A stretch of DNA of 21,864 bases from Pelomyxa schiedti (taxonomy: Eukaryota; Evosea; Pelobiontida; Pelomyxidae): the NCBI GenBank assembly GCA_020536535.1, contig JAHLWZ010000283.1:1-21864 (forward strand). The letters are read 5' to 3'. The position numbers and the translations under genes are program-made. The notes beneath the pieces are model-generated. The model saw only the letters and a program-made list of their open reading frames with translations, was not told the DNA's origin and made no database searches. This document shows positions 1 to 11,935 of this stretch, piece after piece; the stretch's first letter is position 1, and every line of letters starts with the position of its first letter.

Positions 1-259
1 AGGGCTTTTTCGTGGCCGGCATGGTGAACGCGAAATGAAAAAGCGAAAAAGTGAAACATCCTCCATGTGCTGGTGCCATTGTTCTTCACTTTGGACAAAA
101 CAAGTGCATGTTTGTTGTTGTTGTGTTTTGGTTGTTGTTTTTGGTGACAGTGTTTAGGGATGTTCAAACAAAAGCCATTTTTGAACAGATGTTGAACAAG
201 TAGATTATAACTACTATTGTTTGGGCTCAAACAAATGTGGCAATTGGCCGATGTGTGCA
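1..259. other. 3' flank of transporter gene, no gene seen
   Basis: Downstream of the transporter stop codon. It is T/G-rich, with a TTG-repeat tract around 111-145. No open frame of coding character was found on either strand. It is probably the 3' UTR and intergenic spacer of the minus-strand transporter. Confidence 0.5.
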
Positions 260-2350
260 TCAAGGCAGAGGTTCAACTGAGGGATGTTGTCCTGAAGCTA
301 CTCTTTTCAGCTCTTCTTCCCACTCTTTCTGGTAGATTCGTCTGTGTGGATCAAAAAGATTGTACAAGTCCTCTCTGTCCCAGTCAAATGAGTGACCCAC
401 ATTCACCCTGTTTGAGTGACTGAGTTTGATGGTTCCATGAATTTGGTTCTTTACCTTCTGATTCCTAGTGCCGGTGACATTGCACGTTCCTCTTTCTTTC
501 TGCACTGCTGCATAATACACACGGACAACAGTGCAGTACTAAGACCCAGAATCGCACAGAAAGCACACAACGAAATACGCGGAGTGAGCACTGACGGGAG
601 TGTGCTGTATGTCCCAATGACTGAAAGCATATGCGAGGCGATGATAATGTATTCAGTGGATAAGTCTGGATGAAGTACTGACACCTCTGTGGATATGCGG
701 AAGCGGAAAATAATATGTTACGAGTGCGATGACTTTCTTGGATTGTACCTGCTGCGTACTGCGAGAGTACAGGAACTAGCCCCAGCAGTGAGAAGCCTTA
801 ATGCGGAGTTGAGATCCTGAATGACGGGGCTGTGATCTTACCTGAAATGCCATAAAAGGCTATGGCGCAGTGCATTTGAGGGGTGTAGAGCATCGCAGTG
901 AATATGGCAAATGACGCCGCTCCAAACACTGAAAGGAATAATGCAATTTTCCACGTGCCAAGTCTCCCTGTAAATATACTGCCGAGAAGTATCCCCCCTA
1001 AACCGCAACTGAAGAATACAATTGAAAAGACTGCAGACTGCCAAAATTGAATAAAGAAAGGATAAGAGAATTCAAAAGTACCTTCGATTTCATCTCCTCT
1101 GGTAGAAGCTGCTGGATGAAAATTGGGGCCGCTGTGGCTACAATACTCAGAAGGCCAGTTGCAAGTGTCAAAGCCATCCAGCAGCTATTTTGCAGCAATT
1201 CTTTAGTGCAAGTGAGTAGCCCTCGCTGCGCGTATAATGGTTAATTAAAGCTGAGAGAGTATTACAACACCCAACTGGCATCATGCTGGTAATACTGCCG
1301 ACCATTGGTTGTGGTGGTAAGGGTGGTGCAGTTCGCATGAAGAAGAGTCCAAAGGCCGGAACGGTGTTCAGCACAGCCTTCATGCACATTTCAGTAAGCA
1401 AATTGTAGCATGCCCCGAAATATGGCAACCTGGATAAGCAGAAGTGTCCAAAAGGAATCCTGAAACCAGTCTCCCAGCTTGATACCCAGAATAAGTCCCA
1501 GCTCCACTGAAGCCATTTGAGCCAATACAATCAGCGACCTTCTATGTACCGGGAACCATAGACTTGCAAGCCTCAGTGCTATTCTTTCGTTCACGAAATT
1601 CAGGGGTGCGCAGAACGACTGCCCAAATAAAACAAGCAAAAATGAGGCGTCATACTGCTGGTCTCCATCCCCTCCCAATGCTCCAGTCCATCTGAAAAGC
1701 GGGTGAATTCAGCCGATTCGCGTGAAATTCAGATTCCAATAGGGGACTAAATACCTCACCCAGCCGGCCACTACATTGCAAATACTAACAGCCAAGTACG
1801 AGACAAATATTCCACCATCTGGTACTACAATCAAAGCGAGGGTCAGAATGTTCTGCAAAATGGCTAGGGAATTAATTGCCACTACGTTCACCTGCACAAG
1901 TTAAGTACGAGGATTCCAGAGAAAAAAAAAACAAACATCACAGCCATTGACAATTGAATAGGAAAACAAGGAACTTACTCCCCAGAACTTTGCAGCCTGT
2001 GAAGTGATCACGGTGAACGTGAGGAGATTCGAGGCGTTTGTCAAAGAGATCAAACAGATGAAGAACAGCATCACGAATCGACGCGAGTATAAATTGTGGG
2101 CCTCACTCTCTTTCTGGGGAGCCTTGCTGATCTCCTCCTCACCCGTTGCAGGCTTCATTCCATGACCGGAATCTGGTGGTACTGGGACTACGACAGTCTT
2201 TGTTATATCCCCCAGAGGCTCACCCCAGGCGTCTGTGTACTCGTCCAGGATGGTGTCTAGGGTGAAGAGAACACGGCGATTATGGGAGGAAGAGGGATCA
2301 TCTGAAACAGCTGGGTGGTCTTGGGGTTCTTGCTTCGAGGGTGTTGTCAT
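260..2350 (-). CDS. SLC49/FLVCR-like major facilitator transporter
   Basis: Exons in transcription order: 2350-1979, 1891-1755, 1691-1430, 1377-1276, 1225-1082, 1037-842, 775-749, 686-455, 407-260. Together they give 539 aa in one open frame. A cytosolic tail of ~100 residues precedes the first membrane segment (RRFVMLFFICLISLTNASN). The SLC49 pattern is clear: the FWG-VN start of TM2, an AGWVR helix end, WFPxHRRSL, the PPLPPQP turn after TM6, a GLGGILLGSIF helix and the FYGISVPVL...E stretch seen before the TYP motif of FLVCR proteins. About 12 membrane segments are expected. FLVCR relatives move heme, choline or other small metabolites; the substrate here cannot be read from sequence. The start is the first in-frame ATG; an upstream in-frame TTG at 2386 was not used. 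The 3rd intron ends in AAG, and the last acceptor could shift by 12 nt. Confidence 0.85.
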
Positions 2351-2667
2351 TGGGTTGTGGACTTGGAATGGCCACAAAATGTTCAAGATTTGTAGAAATC
2401 AATGCGGTACCGCGTCTTTTAACGCAGCGCCGCGGAACATTTCAAAACGAAATCTTTCACATTTCGTTTTGCCACTTTTTTGCGGTTTGTGATGAAGTTC
2501 TCTGATAATGCTGATTCCGAGAATGAACGAGGTTCTCAAAAGAAGTCCTTCAGAGGCTCTATGTCTGTCACACATGGTGCTCTGTGTGACCGTTGCAACA
2601 GAGTGTTCCAAAAATACAAAGCAACCAAACAGGGAATCATTCCCAAAAAGTTTTGCTTGTTTGAGAA
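2351..2667. other. Intergenic: transporter promoter and 3' end of upstream gene
   Basis: Both flanking genes are on the minus strand, so this holds the 5' region of the transporter and the 3' UTR of the Pro/Tyr-rich gene. Short frames exist on both strands (for example plus 2491-2671 with a CDRC pair), but none shows a clear splice partner or a recognisable domain. No regulatory motif could be assigned. Confidence 0.4.
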
Positions 2668-3774
2668 TTAGGAAGGGATGGCTGCACACAATCGCTGGTG
2701 GTAGTCATAGGGGTAAGGATAAGGGGGATAAGGGGGATAAGGGTGATGAGGGTAGGGAGGATCCTCATAATCATCGACGTTGGTCTCAATCTCGGGCTTG
2801 GACGCGGTGGAAGAAGATGGTGACAGTGGCGGTGCTGGTGCTGGGGTTGGTGCCGTGGTAACAGCAGCAGTCGCTGCCCTCACTGCAGCTTCCGGCAGTG
2901 CAATAGATGCCTTTGCTCTTTGTAACTTGGCAATGCTGCCATCTTCCAGTCTATGTCTTCACAAAACTTTGGACACTGCTTAGTATTTGCGATTGAGGTG
3001 ATCCATCTAACTGAGGTGGTTGATTTCTTTGAACAGCAAAATTTGCAATAGGCAGGCTACGATGGCGCGAAACAGGCGAACAAGGAACAGATACCAGATA
3101 GATATGTTGTGTTGGAGCGGAATGCTCGGCTGAGGAAATACACAACACGACTATACTATATAAAATCCATAATATACAATGGTTTTTTTTTCTTTTTATA
3201 TTAAAAAAAAACAAGGGCCAAGAGATCGGCAGAGAGGGCAGGGGGTCCCAACGAACAGGCAAAACCCCTCGAGTTGGGGTTGTTGGGACAAGAACAGCAA
3301 ACAAAACAAACAAAACAAAAAGCAACTTGCTTGGGGGCCCTGCTTGGGCTTGTTGGTTTTGGTGGCGGGCTGGTTGGGGGCTCCCGCCCAAGCTGTCGGC
3401 GGCGGCGACCGTGGCTTGGAGCTGAGCCCGCTCTGAGGCGGCCCGACTTCCCCCTCAGGACGGGGCTGGCCCTCGTGGAGACTGACTGACGGCGAGGACG
3501 CTTGAACCACACCTTGACTGCAGCTGGTGGGTGGGCCAACGGAGGGCGGAGGGCAGAAAAGAGGAGGGTGTTGGGATCTGTGGGGGGTGGAAGGTTTATG
3601 CTGCAAGCTGGCGACTTGGGAACGAACGGAAGGAGAGGGAGGGCATGGCGGCGCCACACCGAGCACTAAGCGGCCGCCTGCCCTGGCGCCCCCAACGCCC
3701 CGCGCCTCTCCGCGCGTCCGAAGACGACGACGGCGAGGAGGGGAGCTGAGAGGGCGGACGGGCGGCGGGACCAC
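2668..3774 (-). CDS. Pro/Tyr-rich hypothetical protein (N-terminus unresolved)
   Basis: The last two exons are fairly well supported: 3129-3012 and 2956-2668. They are joined by a 55-nt GTTAGA...GTGAAG intron with a good TACTAAG branch site and matching phase 2. They encode a Q/P-rich segment, a short helix (IAKLQRAKASIALPEAAVRA), a long Pro/Ala/Thr linker and a (Y)PPYP-type repeat tail ending in YDYHQRL. The upstream exon probably ends at 3327 (A|GTTGCT, phase 1 fits) and comes from a proline-rich frame that stays open to 3774. In this GC-rich island all three minus frames are open, so the 5' exons and the start codon are not determined. A possible ATG lies at 3949 (MEEQIF...). No family recognised. 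The low complexity suggests an intrinsically disordered, perhaps nuclear, protein. Confidence 0.4.
2706..2762. repeat. GGGATAAG tandem minisatellite inside coding exon
   Basis: A short tandem array of GGGGATAAG/GGGTGATGAGG units. On the minus strand it encodes the PYP / PYPP repeat of the hypothetical protein. Unit length is 9 nt (three codons), so the array can expand or contract without breaking frame. Confidence 0.7.
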
Positions 3775-3900
3775 GCGGGCGTCCCCGCTCCGAGCGCCGC
3801 GGCTAATCAGGTGTGTTGGCGCCGCGCCCCCCTGTCGGCGGGGCGGACGTGGCAGGCGTGCCGCGCCTCCCCACTAGTGCAGTCCTCCCAGCCTCAGCGG
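3340..3900. other. GC-rich island
   Basis: Composition is much richer in G+C than the flanks, with many CG dinucleotides. All three minus frames and two plus frames are open over long stretches because stops are rare in such sequence. It probably covers the 5' end of the Pro/Tyr-rich gene. A CAG|GTGTGT donor-like site at 3809-3815 (+) is the only plus-strand splice-like signal I noted. Confidence 0.5.
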
Positions 3901-5369
3901 CTGCTGTGGCTGGCCAATGCCGACGGACGCAGAAGATCTGCTCTTCCATTTTTTGAACCCGAAAAATCCACCGGGAAGTTCCCTCGCAACATTGGTATTG
4001 TCTCCTCACTGGACCTCACTGCATCGAGCCCCAAGGTCTCAGCGTTGGACAAAGAAAACAGATGGCTGAATAAAAAAAAACACCAGACCGCCGAAACTGA
4101 GCGACGATTTTCGGACCGAAAATGACATCGTTCCGGTCCGTTGATTATTTTATTCAGCCATTTGGTGATTACCTCCCCTGAACTCAGGCCAAATGAGCTG
4201 ATTTCTCCTGCTATTTGTGGGCTATGTGTTTTACAACGAGTTGACCCTTTGCCGCGGGCTAAGAGGCTTGAAGGTTGTTCGACTGAAAATCAAAGTATTT
4301 TTTTTTCCTTTGGGCCCAAACATCGGAACCACAGGGCCTCCGTGCCCAGATGTGCGTCCATACGATGTGTCACACCGTGGGTAGGACTGTTGGCGCGAGC
4401 AGGGACGTCGAGGGTCACTTGTGGCCGAGAAAACCAATGAGGGAGGTACAGGTGTTTTGTAACTTTAATATGTGAGAATGGACCGTTGATTACTTCGCGG
4501 AAGGTCTTCTGATTTGGATCTCTGGGAAACAAACTCAGAGTGTGACTCAGCCTAGAACTACACCAGCCACCAACATAACAAAGGAGTTAAATAAAAAACC
4601 TTAACCTTGTTCCTTTCTATTCTTGTGTTTACATTGATGGGCGACAAGGGTATCAATCCCACAAATACCACCCAAATAACGCATAATCCACAGTCACCAC
4701 AGGGTGGATTACTCTCACTATGCACTGTACTACACTGTCTAGTGACGATATTCCTCCTTTTCGAGGTCCGTCCCAGTTCGCTCTATCCTCTCAGTGGTCT
4801 ATTTTTAGGTTTGTCAGAATTCGGCCGATCAATTGAGTTGTCTCTCATGCTGCAAGTCCCTGCTGAGAACTGAGATTTAAAACAACTGATTCTACCCACG
4901 CACAGGTGGTACACAGAGTTGAGGCTGCACGCAAGTCATATTCTGGTGTAATAAAAAGGAATGAAGTGGTTCCATCATTTCATTTGTACTTCAAGCAGAA
5001 GCAATACGACACTTGAGGAGGGTAGTTGGCAACTTGTGCCAAGGAAAACAAAACAGAAACGCAAGAAAAAACAAGGGTGACAAGAACAGTAATTTATTAT
5101 TTTTTTCTGTGCCAACAACCAAAGGCGGCCAAAGCTTCAAGGGCAACGGGAAGGAGTGTGTCTTGGCAGGTAATAGGGTTTCCTTTTCCCCCTAGCTCTA
5201 TCTGTTCAAGTTGGCCAAACCAGTGGCACAACCCGAAACCAGAGGAAGGGGGATAGAGCCCTGTGCTTACCACATTCAACAAGACTCCTAGCACTTCCCG
5301 TACAGCTGCCCAATGAAGCTCTGTGGTCCGTATCTTTTCCGGTTGTTGTCTGAAGTGTTTTGTGTGTTT
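3775..5369. other. Long stretch without a convincing gene
   Basis: About 1.6 kb between the Pro/Tyr-rich gene and the actin stop. Open frames here (for example plus 4141-4440 and plus 4607-4873) have no domain, no consistent codon use and no phase-matched splice partners. The right part is the downstream flank and 3' UTR of actin. It contains the inverted-repeat element at 4062-4161. Confidence 0.45.
4062..4161. mobile_element. MITE-like inverted-repeat element
   Basis: A 14-bp perf inverted repeat, ATGGCTGAATAAAA at 4062-4075 and its reverse complement at 4148-4161, bounds a 100-bp segment with no coding capacity. Inside are a TTTTCGG-A-CCGAAAA palindrome (4108-4122) and a CGGACC/GGTCCG pair (4112-4117 and 4135-4140), so the whole piece can fold. 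The size and structure fit a miniature inverted-repeat transposable element. I see no clear target-site duplication, so a regulatory or RNA hairpin is also possible. Confidence 0.45.
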
Positions 5370-6764
<1,395 letters not shown>

Positions 6765-9087
6765 TCAGTGGTCCAATAGTTCACCAAGTTCTTCTTCTGT
6801 GACTCCTTCTATGGGAGAGTGATCTTCGTCCTCCTCGTCACTGTTACCATCGGTTCCGCTTGAATTCCCTTCATACTGGCCTTGCTCAGCATTGCTGTCA
6901 CTGTCCTCTTTCTCTTCTTGGGCACTGTCTTCATCAGAGCCTTGCTCGGCTTGGTCGGGTGGCGGTTTGGGTTTTGGTGCCGTGACTGGTGCTGGGACGG
7001 TTTCAGGAGCGGGTGTGAGAAGTTTTCCGGTGCACCAGTGGTGTGCTGGTTCGGGTACGCGCCGCCTCTTGCTCTCCGGTTCTAGACTGTTGTTTTATGG
7101 TTATGAAGTGGAAAGACTCAACTTTAACGTACTTGGTGGTGGGAGCAGTTATTCCTGCTCGAATAAATCGCTGTGGGAAAACTGGAAGGTTCTCCAAAGG
7201 AAATTCTTGCTCGCGCGGTTTAAGCCATCTTTTAAAGGCTTCACGCAACCTGTGGTAGGGGTAAGGAATCAAAAAAAAAAAAAAAACTCTAGTGGGGTAC
7301 CATTCCACATGAACAAGGTAGACGGGTTCATCCAGTGCAGTTGTTACTTTATCTGTGCCACTCCGTGCGGCAATGACGTGGGTAACATTACGTGCCGTTG
7401 CTAAACGGTGAGTGCTTGGTCTTGTTTCTTCTATTTATACTTGTAGTTCAAAAGCTTACTGTCAAAAGATGTGCAACACTTTGCCCCACATGACTCTGCT
7501 TGTGTCCACAATGGATGCCTTTTTGGGTATGAAAAAACCTTGGAAGACGTGCAACATACATTATTGGGTCTGGGTAGTCAAGGGGTATTACTCCACTGAA
7601 TACTATGCACACATCCTCTAGTACCCGCTTTCTTAATTGGTCAATGATTGTCTATGAATGAAAGGTGAGAAAATAAGAATCCTTGAGGTGACAATATACT
7701 CGGACATCCCGAGGTCCTGGCTTGGAATAAAATGAGTGATGTATCCTATTCAACTTGGTAAGCATGTGTGAAAGGTGATCATCTTTAATAGCATCTGGAT
7801 TGGGAGCTAGAGCATCAGGTGGTAATGCACTACCAAATGGATCGGTAGGCTCTGGAAAGTATGTAACTAATTATGAGATTAAAAACTGGAAAGGGTGCTG
7901 TGATTTTAAACAAACATTTCTCAATCTGGAGGAGGTTAGGAGAGTTTTTCCACACGTCAGGTGTGTCATCAACTACAACTACCATACTGTCATCCCCCAT
8001 TGAGGGGAAAAACTGTTTCAATAGCTTCAGTTGCCCTAAATCCAAGTGTTATCTCTCAGGGAAAAAAAAAAAAAAAGACGAACCTTCCTCTGCAAATGTC
8101 TCAGGGGTGTCATCCTTGGAGATTATTCTGTGCTTAAACGTTTTGTGCTTGGGATCAATGTGCTCACATATCTACACAAAAACCTTTAATTTGATGGGAG
8201 TTTCCGGAAAACAAACTTTAAGAGCATAAGATCTAATTCCCATTGTATAAAGATAAACTTCATACAGTTTCCTGGCACTCTTCAAAAAATCCTTTAGTCC
8301 AGGCCTGCAGGGAAAAGTTTTTTTTTGTAAAAAGGGAACCATAAATATTTGCATACCTTTGTTTTACAGAGTACTTCACCCGGGGTTGCTCAGGTAGAGT
8401 AAAAGAGAAACACCCATCACCTTCAAATGGGACACCCATTGTAGCGTGAATCAAAGTCTGGTCCAAGTCACAAACCTGAAATTGGGTCAGTGCCACAAAC
8501 CAACAAATTCTTAAATTGGGGAAAAGGAACCAATTCGACAAAAAAAAAAGGAAAAAGAGAGATGAGGCCTTCATTAGGAAAAAGACACTCACCAAAGCCA
8601 GCCTGCCCTCGGTCAACATGCTATGTGTTGTATCTGTCTTGAGCCTGTTCGCCACTCTCGCGGGGACCGACAACCCATTTGGTAGTGAGACCCTGTCTCT
8701 CACCTGGGCTCCCGACATTACATTGCTCAGTCCCAGGCCGAACCCCACGCTTGGGGTCGCTTCTACCACTGTCCCACACGCGCAACATATTCCGTCGAAT
8801 ATCACACCGTCGTGAGCGCATTTTACTGCAGCGGCACTACCCCGCCCAGCACTCGTCGTCGGTGGTGACGAAGGTTTTCTGACGACGACGCGCCTGCCGT
8901 TAGTTGTTGTTTTTGACGCAGTGGAAGAAGTAGTTGTGGTGTTAGTTGTTGTAGCAGTGGATGTGGCCGCGGCGGCTTTTAAGGGCGCAGTCGGCGGTTT
9001 CCGAGGGGCCGCAGTCGACGAAGGAGACGGTGAGGACGTGGACTTGCTGTTGTCGGCATCCGGTATCGCTTTGGGCGGCCCGCTCAT
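6765..9087 (-). CDS. FCP1: FCP1-type RNA polymerase II CTD phosphatase
   Basis: Eleven exons: 9087-8593, 8475-8357, 8304-8217, 8171-8084, 8035-7916, 7866-7700, 7651-7560, 7518-7460, 7400-7301, 7249-7133, 7086-6765. They encode 588 aa. FCP1 dephosphorylates the CTD of Rpb1 in the nucleus and recycles polymerase II. Residues 1-85 are a Ser/Thr/Ala-rich disordered region, then a CxH...CCxC cluster (90-104) as in the N-terminus of FCP1 proteins. The FCP homology domain carries the catalytic DLDQT motif (168-172), LRPG-like RPGLKDFL, YLYTMGIRSYA and the second acid motif VVVVDDTPDVW. A BRCT domain follows (~360-455: VFSG, HPLWTQAESCGAKC, THVIAARSGTDKV, VEWLREAF). The tail is acidic, as in FCP1, where it contacts TFIIF. 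Introns of 41-59 nt all match in phase; the first is 117 nt. It shares a 186-bp divergent promoter with the gene at 9274. Confidence 0.93.
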
Positions 9088-9273
9088 TCTCAGTATTGTC
9101 GCTGCTCATGGTTGAGAGGCCAAGTTGGGTACAAAATTCTGGAAGGACTGCGAAGTGGTGGGGTTCCCCCACCAACACAACCGCGATTAACGCAAGACAA
9201 ATGCTTCATGAGGACACCCTGCCTGAGAGGAGCAATACCTGTGTAGTTCAAGGAAAATGAACTACGTTGGTTG
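9088..9273. promoter_or_regulatory. Divergent intergenic promoter region
   Basis: This 186-bp spacer separates the FCP1-like start (-) from the start at 9274 (+), so it must hold both promoters. An ATG (minus, 9114) with a short open frame overlaps the FCP1 leader out of frame and could act as an upstream open reading frame. No canonical TATA box is obvious. Confidence 0.4.
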
Positions 9274-9846
9274 ATGGACTGGAGGGAGGCAACGGCCTCG
9301 GTGTGGGGTCACAGGGTAACTCGCGGTGGTGTCGTTTTGTTCTATAGCTGCAAGTCCATTCCGGCCAGTTCCGACGGCGGCGATGACGCCCTTCCCATAA
9401 CGCCGCTCCCGCGCCGCGGGGACGTAGTGGAGTTCGTGTCCGCGGACGGCACTCTCGTCGCGTCCTACACCCCAGTCGCGGACCCCTCCGACGACTCCTC
9501 AGAGGTCAAGACCTGGGATGGCTTTTTCAGGGTCAAGATGGCTCCCTGCTCCGACCCATCATCGCCTTCCACGCGCAGTCGCTGTCGCGGTAGCGGACGC
9601 GGAGGCGGGCGTGGTTGCCCCTCGCGCAGTTCCGCGAATGGGCCGTACCCCACCAAGCGGTGGCCTCAGTACCTCGACATGGTGCACGACACCAAGACAA
9701 ACAGAGTTGTGATATGCTCCAGGGCTCTCAACATATGTTCCAGGCTGTGGGACAAAGCATCTATTCCACATTCCGATTCTAGTTCGGACTCTGACTCTTC
9801 CGGGGCACCCAGTCCCGAGTCTGAGGCGTCTTCGGAAGAATCCTGA
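9274..9846 (+). CDS. Hypothetical protein with RG-rich and Ser/acidic tail
   Basis: A single exon of 190 aa from ATG 9274 (MDWREATASV) to TGA. An in-frame stop lies shortly upstream at 9244, and the in-frame TTG at 9271 was not used. The first ~90 residues look beta-rich (VTRGGVVLFYSCKS, RRGDVVEFVSADGTLVASY). Then comes an Arg/Gly/Ser cluster (~100-125, SRCRGSGRGGGRG), a compact segment with YLDMVHDTKTNRVVIC, and a Ser/Asp/Glu tail (SDSSSDSDSSGAP...EES). The third codon position is GC-biased, which supports translation. I do not recognise a family. The RG and Ser-acidic parts recall RNA-associated proteins, but that is only composition. It ends 103 bases from the convergent V-ATPase gene. Confidence 0.65.
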   Translation: MDWREATASVWGHRVTRGGVVLFYSCKSIPASSDGGDDALPITPLPRRGDVVEFVSADGTLVASYTPVADPSDDSSEVKTWDGFFRVKMAPCSDPSSPSTRSRCRGSGRGGGRGCPSRSSANGPYPTKRWPQYLDMVHDTKTNRVVICSRALNICSRLWDKASIPHSDSSSDSDSSGAPSPESEASSEES

Positions 9847-9949
9847 GCAAGAGAGGGTTCTTCTTTTTTTTTTACAAAATAGAGTCGGGATAAGGGAAAA
9901 TAAGAACGGAATATTTTTTTTAAAACAAGGCAAGGAATGGCCTATAGGT

Positions 9950-11675
9950 TTATGCCATCTTCCCAAAATCACAGTCAAAGACTGAATAAACAAACGGTAA
10001 GAATTCCTCTCTTGCCTCGGGTGTGTCGTCTTTATCCTTTGCTAGCATCTTGCTGTCACCAAGGTACTCGAACATGCGGGCCATAGCGGTGAGGGTTTTT
10101 TTCTCATCCCGTTTGGGCTTGAGCAGGCGTTAGGGAGCAGGGACACAAAAGGGCTTGTTACACACCTTGCAGATCACAGTCAAAAAGTTTGGAGGTAAAC
10201 CATAACGCAAAACAGACTCTACAAAAGTTCGTATAACCTTGAGGTGCACCCAGGCAATGAATGACTCGGCAAAGTTCACGATGCACCATCTCATCAACGC
10301 TTTCTACACGGCGTGACACGGCTATAACAAATATAGTGGGTACCTTTTGGTTAGTAAGCTCCTCAAGTTTTTTGGTGCGTGATTGCTTGTAGGTATCAGA
10401 AAGTTGATCACGTGAGAAGTCACGGACAGTGAACCTGGATGTAAAAAGTGAACAACTTGGTACTCTCAAGAGGCAAATATACCTCCTTTCTCTGGCCAAA
10501 TTCTTAAAATCTTCCGTGGATCTCTTAAAGAGAATGACAGTGTATAGCCCATATTCAGAATCCTCAGCCAGAAGCCTAACCAAGAAGTAAATTAATCATT
10601 GGTTTGAGTTCACAAATTGGATTACTCAGAGGATCCAGGCACTACAAATTCAGTCAATCCCTCGTAGGAAGCAAACCAGTCTTTATATGCAACCCTGTTC
10701 CAAACGTAAGGTCACGGTACAAAAGGCAGATAAAAACTTGGGGACTGCAACAATGAGAGTGGTTAAATTTTCCGACTCTACGAAGCGTTGTGGGGTTACA
10801 ATTTCAGAGAGGTTCTTTGTGACAAGAGAAGTTCTGTGGCATGTTGGGCTGAGAATTGGGATTTGAAAACTTACCCTTCTTTTCGTTGTTCAGCAGCAAT
10901 GTCTCTGGCAATGTTGTTATAAGAGGTTGTCTTGGTTCTCAATTCTTCATCGAGTCGGGAGATGTGCTATAGGCAACTTCAGAACTACGCAAGTGGGTTT
11001 TTACTTAGCCTAAACCTGTGAAATTCTTGCTGTTGTCTCTTTTAGTGGTGCCTTGGGAGAATACTTGGCATCTTCCCACTGGAACTGAGTGAGGTATGCC
11101 TCAGGTGTCTCTACAAAACCAAAAAAAAAAAAAGAGGGAAAAACCATCAGAACCCTTATCACGTCAAGAGGAAGTAAATGAATAAAAGTGCCCAAAACGG
11201 GGCAGTGCCCCTTCCCGCTTTATAATTCAACACAATTCAGCCAAAGAAGTAGGTAAGACGTACGCCCGCGAATGAGCAAATCCACAGGAAGAGCAACAGG
11301 CTTCACGTCAGCCTTGGCGTCGGGCTTCCCGTCGCCCTTCGCGTCCGCCTGCTGCGAAATCCTCAATTCCTCGTACTGCTGGGCAATCCTCCTGGTCGCG
11401 GTCTCGGCGAAAGTCTCGAGCCTCTGCAGCTCGTCGCTAAGCAGCATCAGCGTGTCCTGCGTCCCCACGTTGAGTGGCGGCACGTCGAACTGGAAACACG
11501 TCGCCAGATCTCTCAGTCCCGTCTGGACCTGGGGCACCTGAGAGATCGCCCCCTCCACCCCCTTGGGCACCGACGACAGAATAAACAACTGGCGGCCGAC
11601 GGATCTCGGCGGTGCCGCGGCCGACGACGTCGCTGCTGACGCTGGCGACGATGTTGCGTTCGATGTGCTGCTCAT
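9950..11675 (-). CDS. VMA5: V-type ATPase V1 subunit C
   Basis: Nine exons: 11675-11264, 11110-11016, 10966-10875, 10833-10738, 10694-10626, 10575-10483, 10434-10344, 10303-10166, 10117-9950. They encode 417 aa, somewhat longer than the usual ~385-390. Subunit C bridges the V1 peripheral stalks to Vo subunit a and controls reversible V1/Vo assembly. The family signature is continuous: the [21 protein letters not shown] region, [86 protein letters not shown], then [31 protein letters not shown]. Extra length comes from a Ser/Ala-rich N-terminus and an [17 protein letters not shown] insert near residues 113-129. The first intron is 153 nt, the others 40-50. The last intron ends in AAG. All phases agree. 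Confidence 0.95.
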
Positions 11676-11935
11676 CTACCCCGCGCTGCGCACTTGCTGT
11701 TTTCTTGTGTGTGTGCGTGTACTTGTTGTTTTTTGTATTGTTGTTGTGTGCTTGCTTTTTTCCTTCCGCGTCGGCGTCGCGATGCCTCTAGATAGAGCGC
11801 AGAAAAGAATTCGAAAGAAAAAAATAGAAAAAAAGAATTGCAACTGTTTGATTTCCTTCCTTCTTTTTTTTTTCTTTTGTGATGGGTTTCGTGGAGGGTG
11901 CAGGCTTGTTGTGGTTTTTTTTTTCTTGGGTTTTC
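11676..11935 (-). promoter_or_regulatory. V-ATPase C upstream spacer
   Basis: A 260-bp spacer between two minus-strand genes. It contains the V-ATPase C promoter side, with a GT-rich tract at 11698-11750, and poly-pyrimidine runs at ~11860-11935 next to the macro-domain stop. No specific element was identified. Confidence 0.35.

Noticed and set aside
2384-2386. Upstream TTG start for the transporter
   Set aside because: Non-ATG initiation is rare in nuclear genes and an in-frame ATG is available 12 codons later at 2350.
2508-2861. Plus-strand frame with Lys-Gly-Asp repeat
   Set aside because: The repeat reads better on the minus strand as the Pro/Tyr tail of a spliced gene. No splice partners on the plus strand.
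4141-4440. Plus-strand frame of 99 codons
   Set aside because: No domain, no splice partners, Cys/Arg-rich random composition, and it begins inside the inverted-repeat element.
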